Positions 1 through 6,845 of a stretch of 11,865 nucleotides of DNA are shown here, one piece after another. The number at the start of each line of letters is the position of its first letter. Position 1 is the first letter of the stretch. Position numbers and translations under genes: made by a program. The notes beneath the pieces were generated by a model, which saw only the letters and a list, made by a program, of their open reading frames with translations, was not told where the DNA came from and did no database searches. Where the stretch lies: the NCBI GenBank assembly GCA_045598025.1, contig JAZLLH010000031.1:1-11865 (forward strand), written 5' to 3'. This DNA comes from UBA1195 sp045598025. Lineage in GTDB: Bacteria > Bacteroidota > Bacteroidia > Bacteroidales > WCHB1-69.

Positions 1-356
1 TTTTCATAGGCCCAGAAACCGTTGGTCAGGTAGTCGTGTTCCACGGAGGAATGTTCCTGAATGCTGCCGTAGCCGCAGTGGTGGTTGGTAAACACCAGCC
101 CTTCGCCCGAAACAATTTCACCGGTACAGAAATGCCAGAAAGGCGAACCGGCATTTCCCAAGCCGATAATGGCATCTTTCAGACTGGAGTGGTTGACATT
201 GTAGATGTCTTCAGCGGTCAGTTTGAGACCTTGTTTCTGCATCTGCTCCATATTTTTGTTCAGAAGCATCAACAGCCACATGCCCTCGTCGGCCCTGACG
301 ATTTGTACGTTCAGAACCAGAACCGCACTGAGGAGTAATAATGAGAACTTCTTCAT
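1..356 (-). CDS. S46 family dipeptidyl-peptidase (DPP7/DPP11-like), N-terminal part only
   Basis: Partial gene: 118 codons are visible from the ATG at 354-356, and the rest lies beyond position 1. S46 enzymes are exported serine peptidases that remove dipeptides from peptides, usually in the periplasm of Bacteroidota; full proteins are about 700 residues. Residues 1-22 form a signal peptide (MKK, a leucine-rich core, then VRA), so the mature protein would begin DEGMW, the conserved start of this family. NVNHSSLKDA (53-62), CTGEI (77-81) and TNHHCGYGSIQ (90-100) are family motifs; the His before Cys (H93) is the expected catalytic His. The Asp and Ser of the triad are outside the window, so activity and P1 preference cannot be judged. 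SLKDA and NGFWA resemble DPP11 more than DPP7, but residues 66-76 carry an insertion next to my memory of both. It starts 45 bases after the leuS stop and could be cotranscribed with it; no TAnnTTTG box or Shine-Dalgarno tract is evident in the gap. Confidence 0.93.
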   Translation of the reverse strand, partial: MKKFSLLLLSAVLVLNVQIVRADEGMWLLMLLNKNMEQMQKQGLKLTAEDIYNVNHSSLKDAIIGLGNAGSPFWHFCTGEIVSGEGLVFTNHHCGYGSIQEHSSVEHDYLTNGFWAYE

Positions 357-401
357 TGTGCTTGTGTTTTTGAATGATACTGTTATTGATTGAATGATTA
401 T
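357..401 (-). repeat. leuS/S46 intergenic gap with a 9-base direct repeat
   Basis: This AT-rich gap holds two copies of TTGAATGAT as read on the plus strand (370-378 and 390-398), 20 bases apart centre to centre, close to two helical turns. I see no terminator hairpin and no TAnnTTTG box here. The repeat may be chance in AT-rich DNA, or a binding site. Confidence is for the repeat being present; its function is unsupported. Confidence 0.35.
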
Positions 402-3182
402 TTACAAAACGATATTGACAATTTTCCGAGGTACCACGATGACCTTTTTCGGTGTGCCCTGCAGCCATTTTTGGGCTTCGGGAGCGGCCAGGACCTGCTT
501 TTCCACTTCCTCTTTCGGCATGTCCATAGGCAGTTCGATGACGAAACGGGTCTTTCCGTTGAAAGAAACGGCATATTTGCAATTGCTTTCCACCAAGTAT
601 TTTTCATCAAAAGTCGGGAAGGAAGCATAGGCAATGCTTTCCGCATGTCCCAGCAGTTGCCATAATTCTTCGGTGATGTGCGGAGCAAACGGGCTAAGCA
701 GGATGCAGAGCGGTTCCAGAATGCGGCGTTTGCCGCACTTCAGATCACTCAGCTCATTGACACAGATCATAAAGGTACTGACGGAAGTATTATAAGCCAT
801 TTTTTCAATGTCTTCGCTGACTTTTTTTATGGTACGGTGCAACACCTTCCACTCGGCAGCAGTCGGTTCCGCATCACTGACGGAGAAATGTCCTTCTGCA
901 TCAAAATGAAGCTTCCAGTATTTTTTCAGGAAACGGGAAACCCCTTCAATGCCCTTGGTATCCCAGGGTTTGGACTGTTCAATGGGACCGAGGAACATTT
1001 CGTACATGCGCAGGGTATCGGCGCCGTATTTCTCGACGATGTCGTCCGGATTCTGCACATTGAACATGGATTTGGACATTTTTTCCACTTCGGCTCCGCA
1101 GATGTATTTTCCGTCTTCCAGTTCAAATTCGGCATCGGCGAATTCGGGACGCCACTGACGGAATTTCTCCACATCCAGCACGTCGTTGTCCACGATGTTG
1201 ATGTCCACATGGATGGGATCGGTTTCGTATTTGTCTTTCAGATGCAGCGAAACGTAACGTTTCGTGCCTTTGATGCGGTACACAAAATTGGAGCGGCCCT
1301 GGATCATACCCTGGTTGACCAGTTTCTGGAAGGGCTCTTCCACGCAGGACAGTCCCAGGTCGAAGAGGAACTTGTTCCAGAAGCGGGAATACAGCAGATG
1401 CCCCGTAGCGTGCTCTATGCCGCCCACATAGAGGTCGACGTTTTTCCAATAGGAAACCGCCTGAGTAGAGAAATATTCGCTTTCATTCTTCGGATCCATA
1501 TAACGGAGGTAGTAGCCGTTGGAACCGGCAAATCCCGGCATGGTGTTGTAGTCCAGCGGATAGCCTTTATAGGTCCAGTTCTCGGCACGGGCCAAAGGCG
1601 GTTCGCCCGAAGCAGTAGGCAGATAGGAACCTACTTCGGGGAGCAGCAGAGGCAGTTCGCTTTCATTCATGGTGCAGGGGCATCCGTCCTTGTAATATAC
1701 AGGGAAAGGTTCGCCCCAATAACGCTGACGGCTGAAGATGGCATCGCGCAGACGGTAGTTGATGCGGCGCTCGCCTATTCCCATTTCCATCAGGCGGTCA
1801 ATGACGGCCGTGATGGCTTCTTTGACCTGCATGCCGTTGATGAAGCCGGAATTCACACAGTAGCCTGCCTTGCTGTCCTTGGATTCGGTCCAGGTATCGG
1901 TATTTTCCGGCTGCTCGCCGTTGGGAACGATAACCTGACGTATGGGCAGATTGAAGTGACGGGCAAAAGCAAAGTCACGGCTATCGTGTGCCGGAACGGC
2001 CATGATGGCTCCGGTACCATAGCCGGCCAATACATAATCCGAAATCCAGATGGGAATGCGCTCCTGCGTAAAAGGATTGACAGCAAAAGCGCCGGTAAAC
2101 ACACCACTTACCTTTTTCACTTCCGCCTGACGTTCGCGCTCGGAGCGGTTTTTGGCCCAATTCAGATAGGCTTCCACCTCCGCTTTCTGCGCTGCAGTGG
2201 TAATTTCGGATATCATTTCGTGTTCCGGGCAGAGCACCATGAAAGTGACTCCCATGATGGTGTCGGCACGGGTGGTAAAAATTTCAAAGGTACGGTCGCT
2301 GTCGGCAATCCGGAAAAAGACGGAAGCACCTTCGCTGCGGCCAATCCAGTTGCGCTGGATTTCCTTCAGCGAGTCGGACCACTCCACCTGATCCAGTCCT
2401 TTGAGCAGGCGCTCGGCGTAGGCCGTTACACGCAGCGACCATTGCCGCATCAGTTTGCGTTCCACCGGATAACCTCCGCGCACGGAAACTCCGTTGACCA
2501 CCTCGTCGTTGGCCAATACGGTGCCGAGGTCGGCGCACCAGTTGACCATGCTGTCGGAGAGGTATGCCAAGCGGTAGTGCATGAGCATGTCCTGTTTTTC
2601 CTTTTCGGTAAAGGTCTTCCATTCTTCGGCGGTGAAACCGGGTGTTTTTTCATCACAGGCTGCATCGGTCCGGAGGTTGCCCTCTTTGGCAAAAGCCTTT
2701 TCCAGTTCGGTTATCGGCAGGGCTTTCTTCGCCTTGTTGTCGTAATAATGCTTGAACAGTTGGATGAAGGTCCATTGTGTCCATTTGTAGTAGGAGGGGT
2801 CGCAGGTGCGGACTTCACGGTCCCAGTCGAAGGAGAGTCCCAGTTTGTCCAGCTGTTCGCGGTAACGCCTGATGTTGCGTTCGGTAGTTACTGCAGGATG
2901 CTGCCCCGTCTGTATGGCATACTGTTCGGCAGGAAGGCCATAGGAATCATAGCCCATGGGATGCAGAACATTGAATCCTTTCAGGCGTTTGTAGCGGGCA
3001 TAGATGTCGCTGGCAATGTAGCCCAGCGGGTGTCCCACATGCAGGCCGGCTCCCGAAGGATAGGGGAACATGTCCAATATATAGAATTTAGGCTTTTCCG
3101 ACTGATTCTCTGTTCTGAAGGTTTTTTTTGCAGCCCAAAAGGCCTGCCATTTTTTCTCTATCTCATTGAAATTGTATTCCAT
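402..3182 (-). CDS. leuS: Leucyl-tRNA synthetase, class I
   Basis: Cytoplasmic enzyme that charges tRNA(Leu) with leucine using ATP, and edits mischarged tRNA. The protein has 926 residues and is complete. The HIGH-type motif is HVGH at 48-51 and the KMSKS loop is exact at 701-705. The inserted CP1 editing domain shows TTRADTIMG (303-311) and GYGTGAIMAVPAHDSRD (387-403); T308 and D403 match the editing Thr and Asp known from E. coli LeuRS. RQRYWGEPFP (485-494) returns to the catalytic core, and residues about 630-700 before KMSKS form the leucine-specific insert. PFAPHITEELW (831-841) marks the anticodon-binding helical bundle, and the C-terminal tRNA-binding domain ends in VVPRKIVNIVL. Residues 145-205 are an insert relative to E. 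coli, and the zinc-1 cysteines expected near 230-240 are absent. The ATG at 3180-3182 gives the usual N-terminus for the family. It lies 81 bases after the 220-residue barrel gene; any promoter of its own is weak (nearest match GAAATTTG, one base off TAnnTTTG). Confidence 0.99.
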   Translation of the reverse strand: MEYNFNEIEKKWQAFWAAKKTFRTENQSEKPKFYILDMFPYPSGAGLHVGHPLGYIASDIYARYKRLKGFNVLHPMGYDSYGLPAEQYAIQTGQHPAVTTERNIRRYREQLDKLGLSFDWDREVRTCDPSYYKWTQWTFIQLFKHYYDNKAKKALPITELEKAFAKEGNLRTDAACDEKTPGFTAEEWKTFTEKEKQDMLMHYRLAYLSDSMVNWCADLGTVLANDEVVNGVSVRGGYPVERKLMRQWSLRVTAYAERLLKGLDQVEWSDSLKEIQRNWIGRSEGASVFFRIADSDRTFEIFTTRADTIMGVTFMVLCPEHEMISEITTAAQKAEVEAYLNWAKNRSERERQAEVKKVSGVFTGAFAVNPFTQERIPIWISDYVLAGYGTGAIMAVPAHDSRDFAFARHFNLPIRQVIVPNGEQPENTDTWTESKDSKAGYCVNSGFINGMQVKEAITAVIDRLMEMGIGERRINYRLRDAIFSRQRYWGEPFPVYYKDGCPCTMNESELPLLLPEVGSYLPTASGEPPLARAENWTYKGYPLDYNTMPGFAGSNGYYLRYMDPKNESEYFSTQAVSYWKNVDLYVGGIEHATGHLLYSRFWNKFLFDLGLSCVEEPFQKLVNQGMIQGRSNFVYRIKGTKRYVSLHLKDKYETDPIHVDINIVDNDVLDVEKFRQWRPEFADAEFELEDGKYICGAEVEKMSKSMFNVQNPDDIVEKYGADTLRMYEMFLGPIEQSKPWDTKGIEGVSRFLKKYWKLHFDAEGHFSVSDAEPTAAEWKVLHRTIKKVSEDIEKMAYNTSVSTFMICVNELSDLKCGKRRILEPLCILLSPFAPHITEELWQLLGHAESIAYASFPTFDEKYLVESNCKYAVSFNGKTRFVIELPMDMPKEEVEKQVLAAPEAQKWLQGTPKKVIVVPRKIVNIVL

Positions 3183-3263
3183 ACGGATTTTCTTTTAGAT
3201 TAAATTGCAAACTGCAAATTTCCGAAAAATCCCAATATGGAAGCCTTAATCTAAAGGAAAAAT

Positions 3264-3926
3264 TTACCGAAATCTGTATCCTGCTCCGATTTTGATGAAG
3301 GAATCCGTTCCTACGTTTGTTTCCAGCAGACCGTAAAATTTCTTGCCGACCTGCATTCCAAGCGGAGTAACATCGAAAGCAAATATAACCTCCCGCATGG
3401 GCTCTTCTGCATGCGGATTATGATCCCAATAAATACTGAATCCCACATCCAGGCCGGAATACAGACGCAACACGGGTTTGTTCAGATAGGTAAAACGCAC
3501 ACTGGGCATGAAAGACAGACTGTGGATATAAAAACGATAATCTTCTACCATTTTGCTCTCATCGGTATACACAATATCTTCGGACCCTTCGTACACCTGT
3601 TTACCGCCCAATTGCATATACGGTTTCAGCTGATAGTAGAACTGCGAACTGAAGGTTCCCAATATGTTGATATCATGCGGCTTTTTGCTGATAGCACTTC
3701 CTATTCCTTCTCCAAATGCTCTGAAAATCAATATTATCATTCCGTATCCGGAGATAGGACCAGCCGAAATGGAAGCATCAAAACGAGGCAGTTCCGTCGG
3801 AAAATACGGTTCGCACACCGCAGTAGTACCTGCTGCTTCCGAAAGAGGGGTTTCGGATGATTGTGCATAGGAAAAGACGGGCAGCAGCATACACAGTACT
3901 ACCCCTAAACAAACGGATTTTTTCAT
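3264..3926 (-). CDS. Exported beta-barrel-like protein, 220 residues, function unknown
   Basis: Residues 1-21 are a clear signal peptide (MKKS, hydrophobic core, then FSYA before QSS), so the protein crosses the inner membrane. After a short linker, the rest alternates polar and hydrophobic or aromatic residues in short strands (for example FSSQFYYQLKPYMQLG, then FMPSVRFTYL, then VLRLYSGLDVGFSIYW) with Gly/Asn/Asp turns. It ends in GAGYRFR, a terminal aromatic-rich strand like those of small outer-membrane barrels. The best description is a small outer-membrane beta-barrel, perhaps eight strands; this is inference from pattern only. The ATG (3924-3926) follows the TAA of the upstream 371-residue barrel gene by one base, so the two are almost surely cotranscribed and probably translationally coupled. 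That supports a shared location or partner role. I do not recognise a named family and give no specific function. Confidence 0.75.
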   Translation of the reverse strand: MKKSVCLGVVLCMLLPVFSYAQSSETPLSEAAGTTAVCEPYFPTELPRFDASISAGPISGYGMIILIFRAFGEGIGSAISKKPHDINILGTFSSQFYYQLKPYMQLGGKQVYEGSEDIVYTDESKMVEDYRFYIHSLSFMPSVRFTYLNKPVLRLYSGLDVGFSIYWDHNPHAEEPMREVIFAFDVTPLGMQVGKKFYGLLETNVGTDSFIKIGAGYRFR

Positions 3927-3927
3927 T

Positions 3928-5043
3928 TTATTTTAATTTGATAAATCTGTCAAAAACATTGATTTCCAATGAAATATTAAACATAAATCCATTGAGATCC
4001 TCGTAAAAATCCAAATAGGAAGCAAACAGCCTGGCTCTCAAGGACAATTCCTGATGTTCCCTGGATTTCATATTGCGCAAGCCCAGATTGAGAAAATTTT
4101 TCAATTTGTAATCAACAGACATACCCAATACGAAACGGTTGGTATACATGTGCAGATGATCGTCTCCTTCATTGGTGTTGGCTGTGGAAAGTTCCGCCAT
4201 CCCATAGCCTGCAAACGGACTCAAACGCCAGCGCAACCTGTCCACTGCTGCAAAACCGTAGGTGATGTCAAAGGCAAAGATTTCATAATCATTGGAAACA
4301 GACCAACATTTGGGTGCATAATACTCCCTCTCGGCCTTTACCGCCTCCAAAATACCATTGAACAGGAATTGGGAACGGCCCCATGCAAAGTCCAAACCGA
4401 ATGCAACACCGCAAATCGGATGGAAATGCGTACCCAGAGAAGAAGTAAACACTCCTGTTCCCAAGCCGGCATGGGCTCCGAACCCGAATTTTCGCTCCAC
4501 ATAATCCGGCAGAAATTCGGCAGGCTGCAGTTTCAGATTTTCGGCCGTTGCATATTCCCACTCAGATACGACATCCGCATTCCGTCCTTTGTCCGAGAGA
4601 GAATCCAGTTGGGCTACACTTGCGGCATATTCCCTGTACGCATCCTGAAAAATGCTATCCAAACGGTGGATTTTGGAAAGGCTGTCCACCTTGACCTGCA
4701 ATTGTCTGGCCTTCAATTCCAACAAATCGAACAAGAGCTGATGATAACGCAAATTTTCCTCCGTCATGGCTTCGGGCGACACCCAGGATTCCGCAGTATC
4801 CACACAGGCAAATACTACCGCCCTATATACGGAGGTGTCATGTATTTTCTGACGCTCCTGATTGTAACTCAAAAAACAGTAAGAATCCGATGTCTTTCCG
4901 TTTTCCGCTGCTCTTTGGACAAAATCTCCCCACGTCAAACGTCCGGAAGACCATTTTCTAAACGTTTCCGTCGTGGTTTGAGCACTCATGCTCTCTATAA
5001 GAAAGAGCAGGAAAAAAAAACCGAGGTGTTTTTGCTTTACCAT
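3928..5043 (-). CDS. Exported two-part protein: degenerate DUF922-like N-terminus, helical linker, C-terminal beta-barrel
   Basis: 371 residues from the ATG at 5041-5043. An in-frame ATG at 5118 exists, but I chose 5043 because it places a signal peptide (KQKHLGFFFLLFLIESMSA, then QTT) at the N-terminus and because a TAnnTTTG box at 5079-5086 would lie inside the longer version. Residues 31-41 (WSSGRLTWGDF) resemble the opening of DUF922-type Bacteroidota proteins. LRYHQLLFDLLELKARQLQ (98-116) resembles their HEQGHFDIAEL-type helix, but the HExxH zinc ligands are missing, so protease activity is unlikely. Residues about 98-155 are helical and charged. From about 186 (FGFGAHAGLGTGVF) to the end, short amphipathic strands and Gly-rich turns suggest an outer-membrane barrel. 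No enzyme motif is intact. The next gene, also barrel-like, starts one base after this stop. The family link is from memory of motifs and needs a profile search. Confidence 0.75.
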   Translation of the reverse strand: MVKQKHLGFFFLLFLIESMSAQTTTETFRKWSSGRLTWGDFVQRAAENGKTSDSYCFLSYNQERQKIHDTSVYRAVVFACVDTAESWVSPEAMTEENLRYHQLLFDLLELKARQLQVKVDSLSKIHRLDSIFQDAYREYAASVAQLDSLSDKGRNADVVSEWEYATAENLKLQPAEFLPDYVERKFGFGAHAGLGTGVFTSSLGTHFHPICGVAFGLDFAWGRSQFLFNGILEAVKAEREYYAPKCWSVSNDYEIFAFDITYGFAAVDRLRWRLSPFAGYGMAELSTANTNEGDDHLHMYTNRFVLGMSVDYKLKNFLNLGLRNMKSREHQELSLRARLFASYLDFYEDLNGFMFNISLEINVFDRFIKLK

Positions 5044-5078
5044 ATCTGTTTTCCCAATGAAAGTAAAAAAAGATGCTA

Positions 5079-5086
5079 CAAAATTA
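5079..5086 (-). promoter_or_regulatory. Candidate Bacteroidota -7 box for the two barrel genes
   Basis: On the minus strand this reads TAATTTTG, an exact match to the Bacteroidota -7 consensus TAnnTTTG. It lies 35 bases upstream of the preferred ATG at 5043 and would give a leader of about 25-30 bases. No convincing TTTG/TTG -33 element is present at 19-21 bases upstream. An eight-base motif with two free positions is common in AT-rich DNA, so support comes mainly from its place between two transcription units. Confidence 0.45.
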
Positions 5087-5111
5087 GCGGAAAAACGAAT
5101 ATCTTTCCGCT
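5086..5111 (-). terminator. Inverted repeat, possible terminator of the thiamine operon or operator
   Basis: A perfect 8-bp inverted repeat: AGCGGAAA (5086-5093) and TTTCCGCT (5104-5111), with a 10-base loop. In minus-strand RNA it is followed by AAUUUUGU, a poor U-tract, so termination would be weak. It sits 24 bases past the stop of the alpha/beta hydrolase and directly abuts (shares one base with) the TAnnTTTG box, so it could instead be an operator covering the -35/-10 interval of the barrel genes. Confidence 0.45.
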
Positions 5112-5135
5112 TTCGCATCCAAAAAACAGAAAAAT

Positions 5136-6023
5136 TTATTTTTCTTTTTCCATTTCTTTGTACATCTGCTTAGCATCCAATCCTGTAAGAAAATTTGCCT
5201 CAATTTGAGGATCATTAATCCACTCATCCCGCTGATAATAAATGCCGGATTCCACCATCCTACCCAAAAACCAGTGAATTTTGTCGAAATCATCCGTATA
5301 GCGACCTCCGATTTCATGTCCTCTTCCCTCGTAACGGACTGCATAAAAAGGATACTTTGCCTTACGGAAGCACCGGAGCAGGGATGCTGTTCCGAAAAAT
5401 CCCCAACGGAGAAAATGGTACTTGCTGTAAACAACTACTCTATCCGATGTTCCATGAAAAAACATCGTAGGAGACGGCGGCTGACAACGGTAACGGACCC
5501 TTCCATGAACGGAAAAAACGGCTCCGGCTAGGGCGATTACAGCTGCCGGTTTGAAATCCTTCGGAAACAAAGCGGCCCGGGAAAATCCGTTGGATATCTC
5601 ATAATCCGTTTGTAGAGCAGTGATGGCTCCGGCACTGGTTCCACACAACACCACACGCACCGCACTGACATACGGAAGGGGATTTTCGAACGTCAGCAAA
5701 CGAAGCAAGGAAGCTACATCTTCTACCGCCATACCGATAGCCCTATACACATTGCGTATGCCCTTCTTCCCCTTCATGCCGAGCCGATAATCCAAAGACA
5801 GTACATGGTACCCGGCATCCAACAGACGGGTAAAAAAAGGCAGGTATTTCGGCTTTCTGCGATCGCCCACCATGAAACCTCCTCCATGAAGGAACAATAC
5901 GGTATATGCGTTTTCCCCGGCTTTATCCGAACAATAAGCATCCACTTCCAACAGGCTGCCGTCTTCTGCAGGAAAAGTCAGCGTACGCTCTGCCTGCAAT
6001 TCCACATCTGCTATTTCTTCCAT
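5136..6023 (-). CDS. Alpha/beta hydrolase (esterase/formamidase-like), last gene of the thiamine operon
   Basis: 295 residues, complete, no signal peptide, so probably cytoplasmic. HGGGF at 46-50 is the oxyanion-hole motif of the HSL/BD-FAE/kynurenine-formamidase side of the alpha/beta hydrolase superfamily. GTSAG at 128-132 is the nucleophile elbow (S130). FFHGTSDRVV (188-197) supplies the acid (D194), and GRGHEIGG (233-240) the catalytic His (H236), so the triad looks intact and the enzyme active. The last 30 residues are a charged tail. It begins 17 bases after thiM with no terminator between, so it is most likely the fifth gene of the riboswitch-controlled operon. Its substrate is unknown. 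Some relatives are esterases of acetylated or feruloylated sugars, and others hydrolyse N-formyl groups. A role in thiamine-fragment salvage, for instance deformylating formyl-aminopyrimidine before TenA, is a hypothesis from position only. Confidence 0.88.
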   Translation of the reverse strand: MEEIADVELQAERTLTFPAEDGSLLEVDAYCSDKAGENAYTVLFLHGGGFMVGDRRKPKYLPFFTRLLDAGYHVLSLDYRLGMKGKKGIRNVYRAIGMAVEDVASLLRLLTFENPLPYVSAVRVVLCGTSAGAITALQTDYEISNGFSRAALFPKDFKPAAVIALAGAVFSVHGRVRYRCQPPSPTMFFHGTSDRVVVYSKYHFLRWGFFGTASLLRCFRKAKYPFYAVRYEGRGHEIGGRYTDDFDKIHWFLGRMVESGIYYQRDEWINDPQIEANFLTGLDAKQMYKEMEKEK

Positions 6024-6040
6024 CTTTTTTTGTTTTGCTG

Positions 6041-6841
6041 TTATATACTCTCTACTCCTCTCTCTGGCATAAAATGACTCAAAGCATCCAGAAAAGCTGG
6101 CAGGAAACTTCCGGTTCCACAGGAACGGACAGCTGCTGCCTCACCACACAGACCCATCAGCAGCATCGCGTTGGCCGACGCTCGGAATGCATCATCGTCC
6201 ACGGCTGCAAATGCAGCCACAAGAGCCGAAGCCGTACAGCCCATGGCCGTCACCTTTTCCATCATCGCATGGCCCCGAGATACCGACACCTCCCGCTCCG
6301 CATCCACAATGTAATCCGTAGCTCCGCTGACGACCACTACCGAACAGGCCGTTTCCGCCAATTTCCGGGCTGCCGGCACGGCCGAACAACTGTCGTCGAT
6401 GGTATCAACGCCACAAATCCGATTGGATTCTCCTGACAGACAGCGGATTTCTGAAGCATTCCCCCGGATTACGGAAGGCTTTTCCAAAGCTATCAGTTCC
6501 CGGCATGTCTGCATCCGCAGGTGGCTGGCTCCCACTCCGACCGGATCCAGTACCCATGGTTTCCTTGCCGCAGCTGCAGTCGACACGGCTTTTCTCATCG
6601 CAGAAATCTGCTGTAAATCCAGACATCCGATATTGATATACAAGGCAGCACTCTGCGACACCAGCTCTTCCACCTCTTCCGGACAGAATGACATCATTGG
6701 CGAAGCCCCGATTGCCAGCAACGCATTGGCATTGGTTCCCATGGCTACGTAATTGGTCATGCACAGAATCAGAGGTTTTTTCCCCCGAATAGCCGACACA
6801 TCGATTCCGAAGCCTGTTTCTTTTGATTTTTCCCAATCCAT
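6041..6841 (-). CDS. thiM: Hydroxyethylthiazole kinase
   Basis: ThiM phosphorylates the thiazole alcohol (4-methyl-5-hydroxyethylthiazole) with ATP, the salvage route to the thiazole half of thiamine. The protein has 266 residues, the usual length. TNYVAMGTNANALLAIGASP (29-48) is the N-terminal substrate-binding signature; DPVGVGAS (99-106), GNASEI (127-132) and SGATDYIVD (172-180) follow in the ribokinase-like order. VTAMGCTASAL (197-207) is the anion-hole loop with the family's conserved Cys (C202). I chose the ATG at 6839-6841; the reading frame stays open 91 codons further upstream, but that stretch lies inside thiD and does not resemble ThiM. The gene starts four bases after the thiD stop, which suggests coupled translation, and is followed 17 bases later by the alpha/beta hydrolase. 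Confidence 0.97.
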   Translation of the reverse strand: MDWEKSKETGFGIDVSAIRGKKPLILCMTNYVAMGTNANALLAIGASPMMSFCPEEVEELVSQSAALYINIGCLDLQQISAMRKAVSTAAAARKPWVLDPVGVGASHLRMQTCRELIALEKPSVIRGNASEIRCLSGESNRICGVDTIDDSCSAVPAARKLAETACSVVVVSGATDYIVDAEREVSVSRGHAMMEKVTAMGCTASALVAAFAAVDDDAFRASANAMLLMGLCGEAAAVRSCGTGSFLPAFLDALSHFMPERGVESI

Positions 6842-6845
6842 ATTC

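Noticed and set aside
678..3203. 841-codon open frame on the plus strand opposite leuS
   Set aside because: Exact antisense of a certain LeuRS gene; the product has no motifs, no signal and an unnatural composition. Long antisense frames arise from codon bias.
3183..3263. Promoter or terminator between the 220-residue barrel gene and leuS
   Set aside because: Only a 4-bp hairpin (CCTT/AAGG) and a one-mismatch TAnnTTTG box were found, too weak to list as features.
5044..5118. 25-codon upstream extension of the 371-residue protein
   Set aside because: Would put a charged segment ahead of a good signal peptide and would contain the candidate -7 box and hairpin.
4054..5208. 384-codon open frame on the plus strand
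   Set aside because: Antisense of the 371-residue exported protein, which has a clear signal peptide and barrel pattern; the plus-strand product shows nothing recognisable and runs through the promoter region and into the hydrolase gene.
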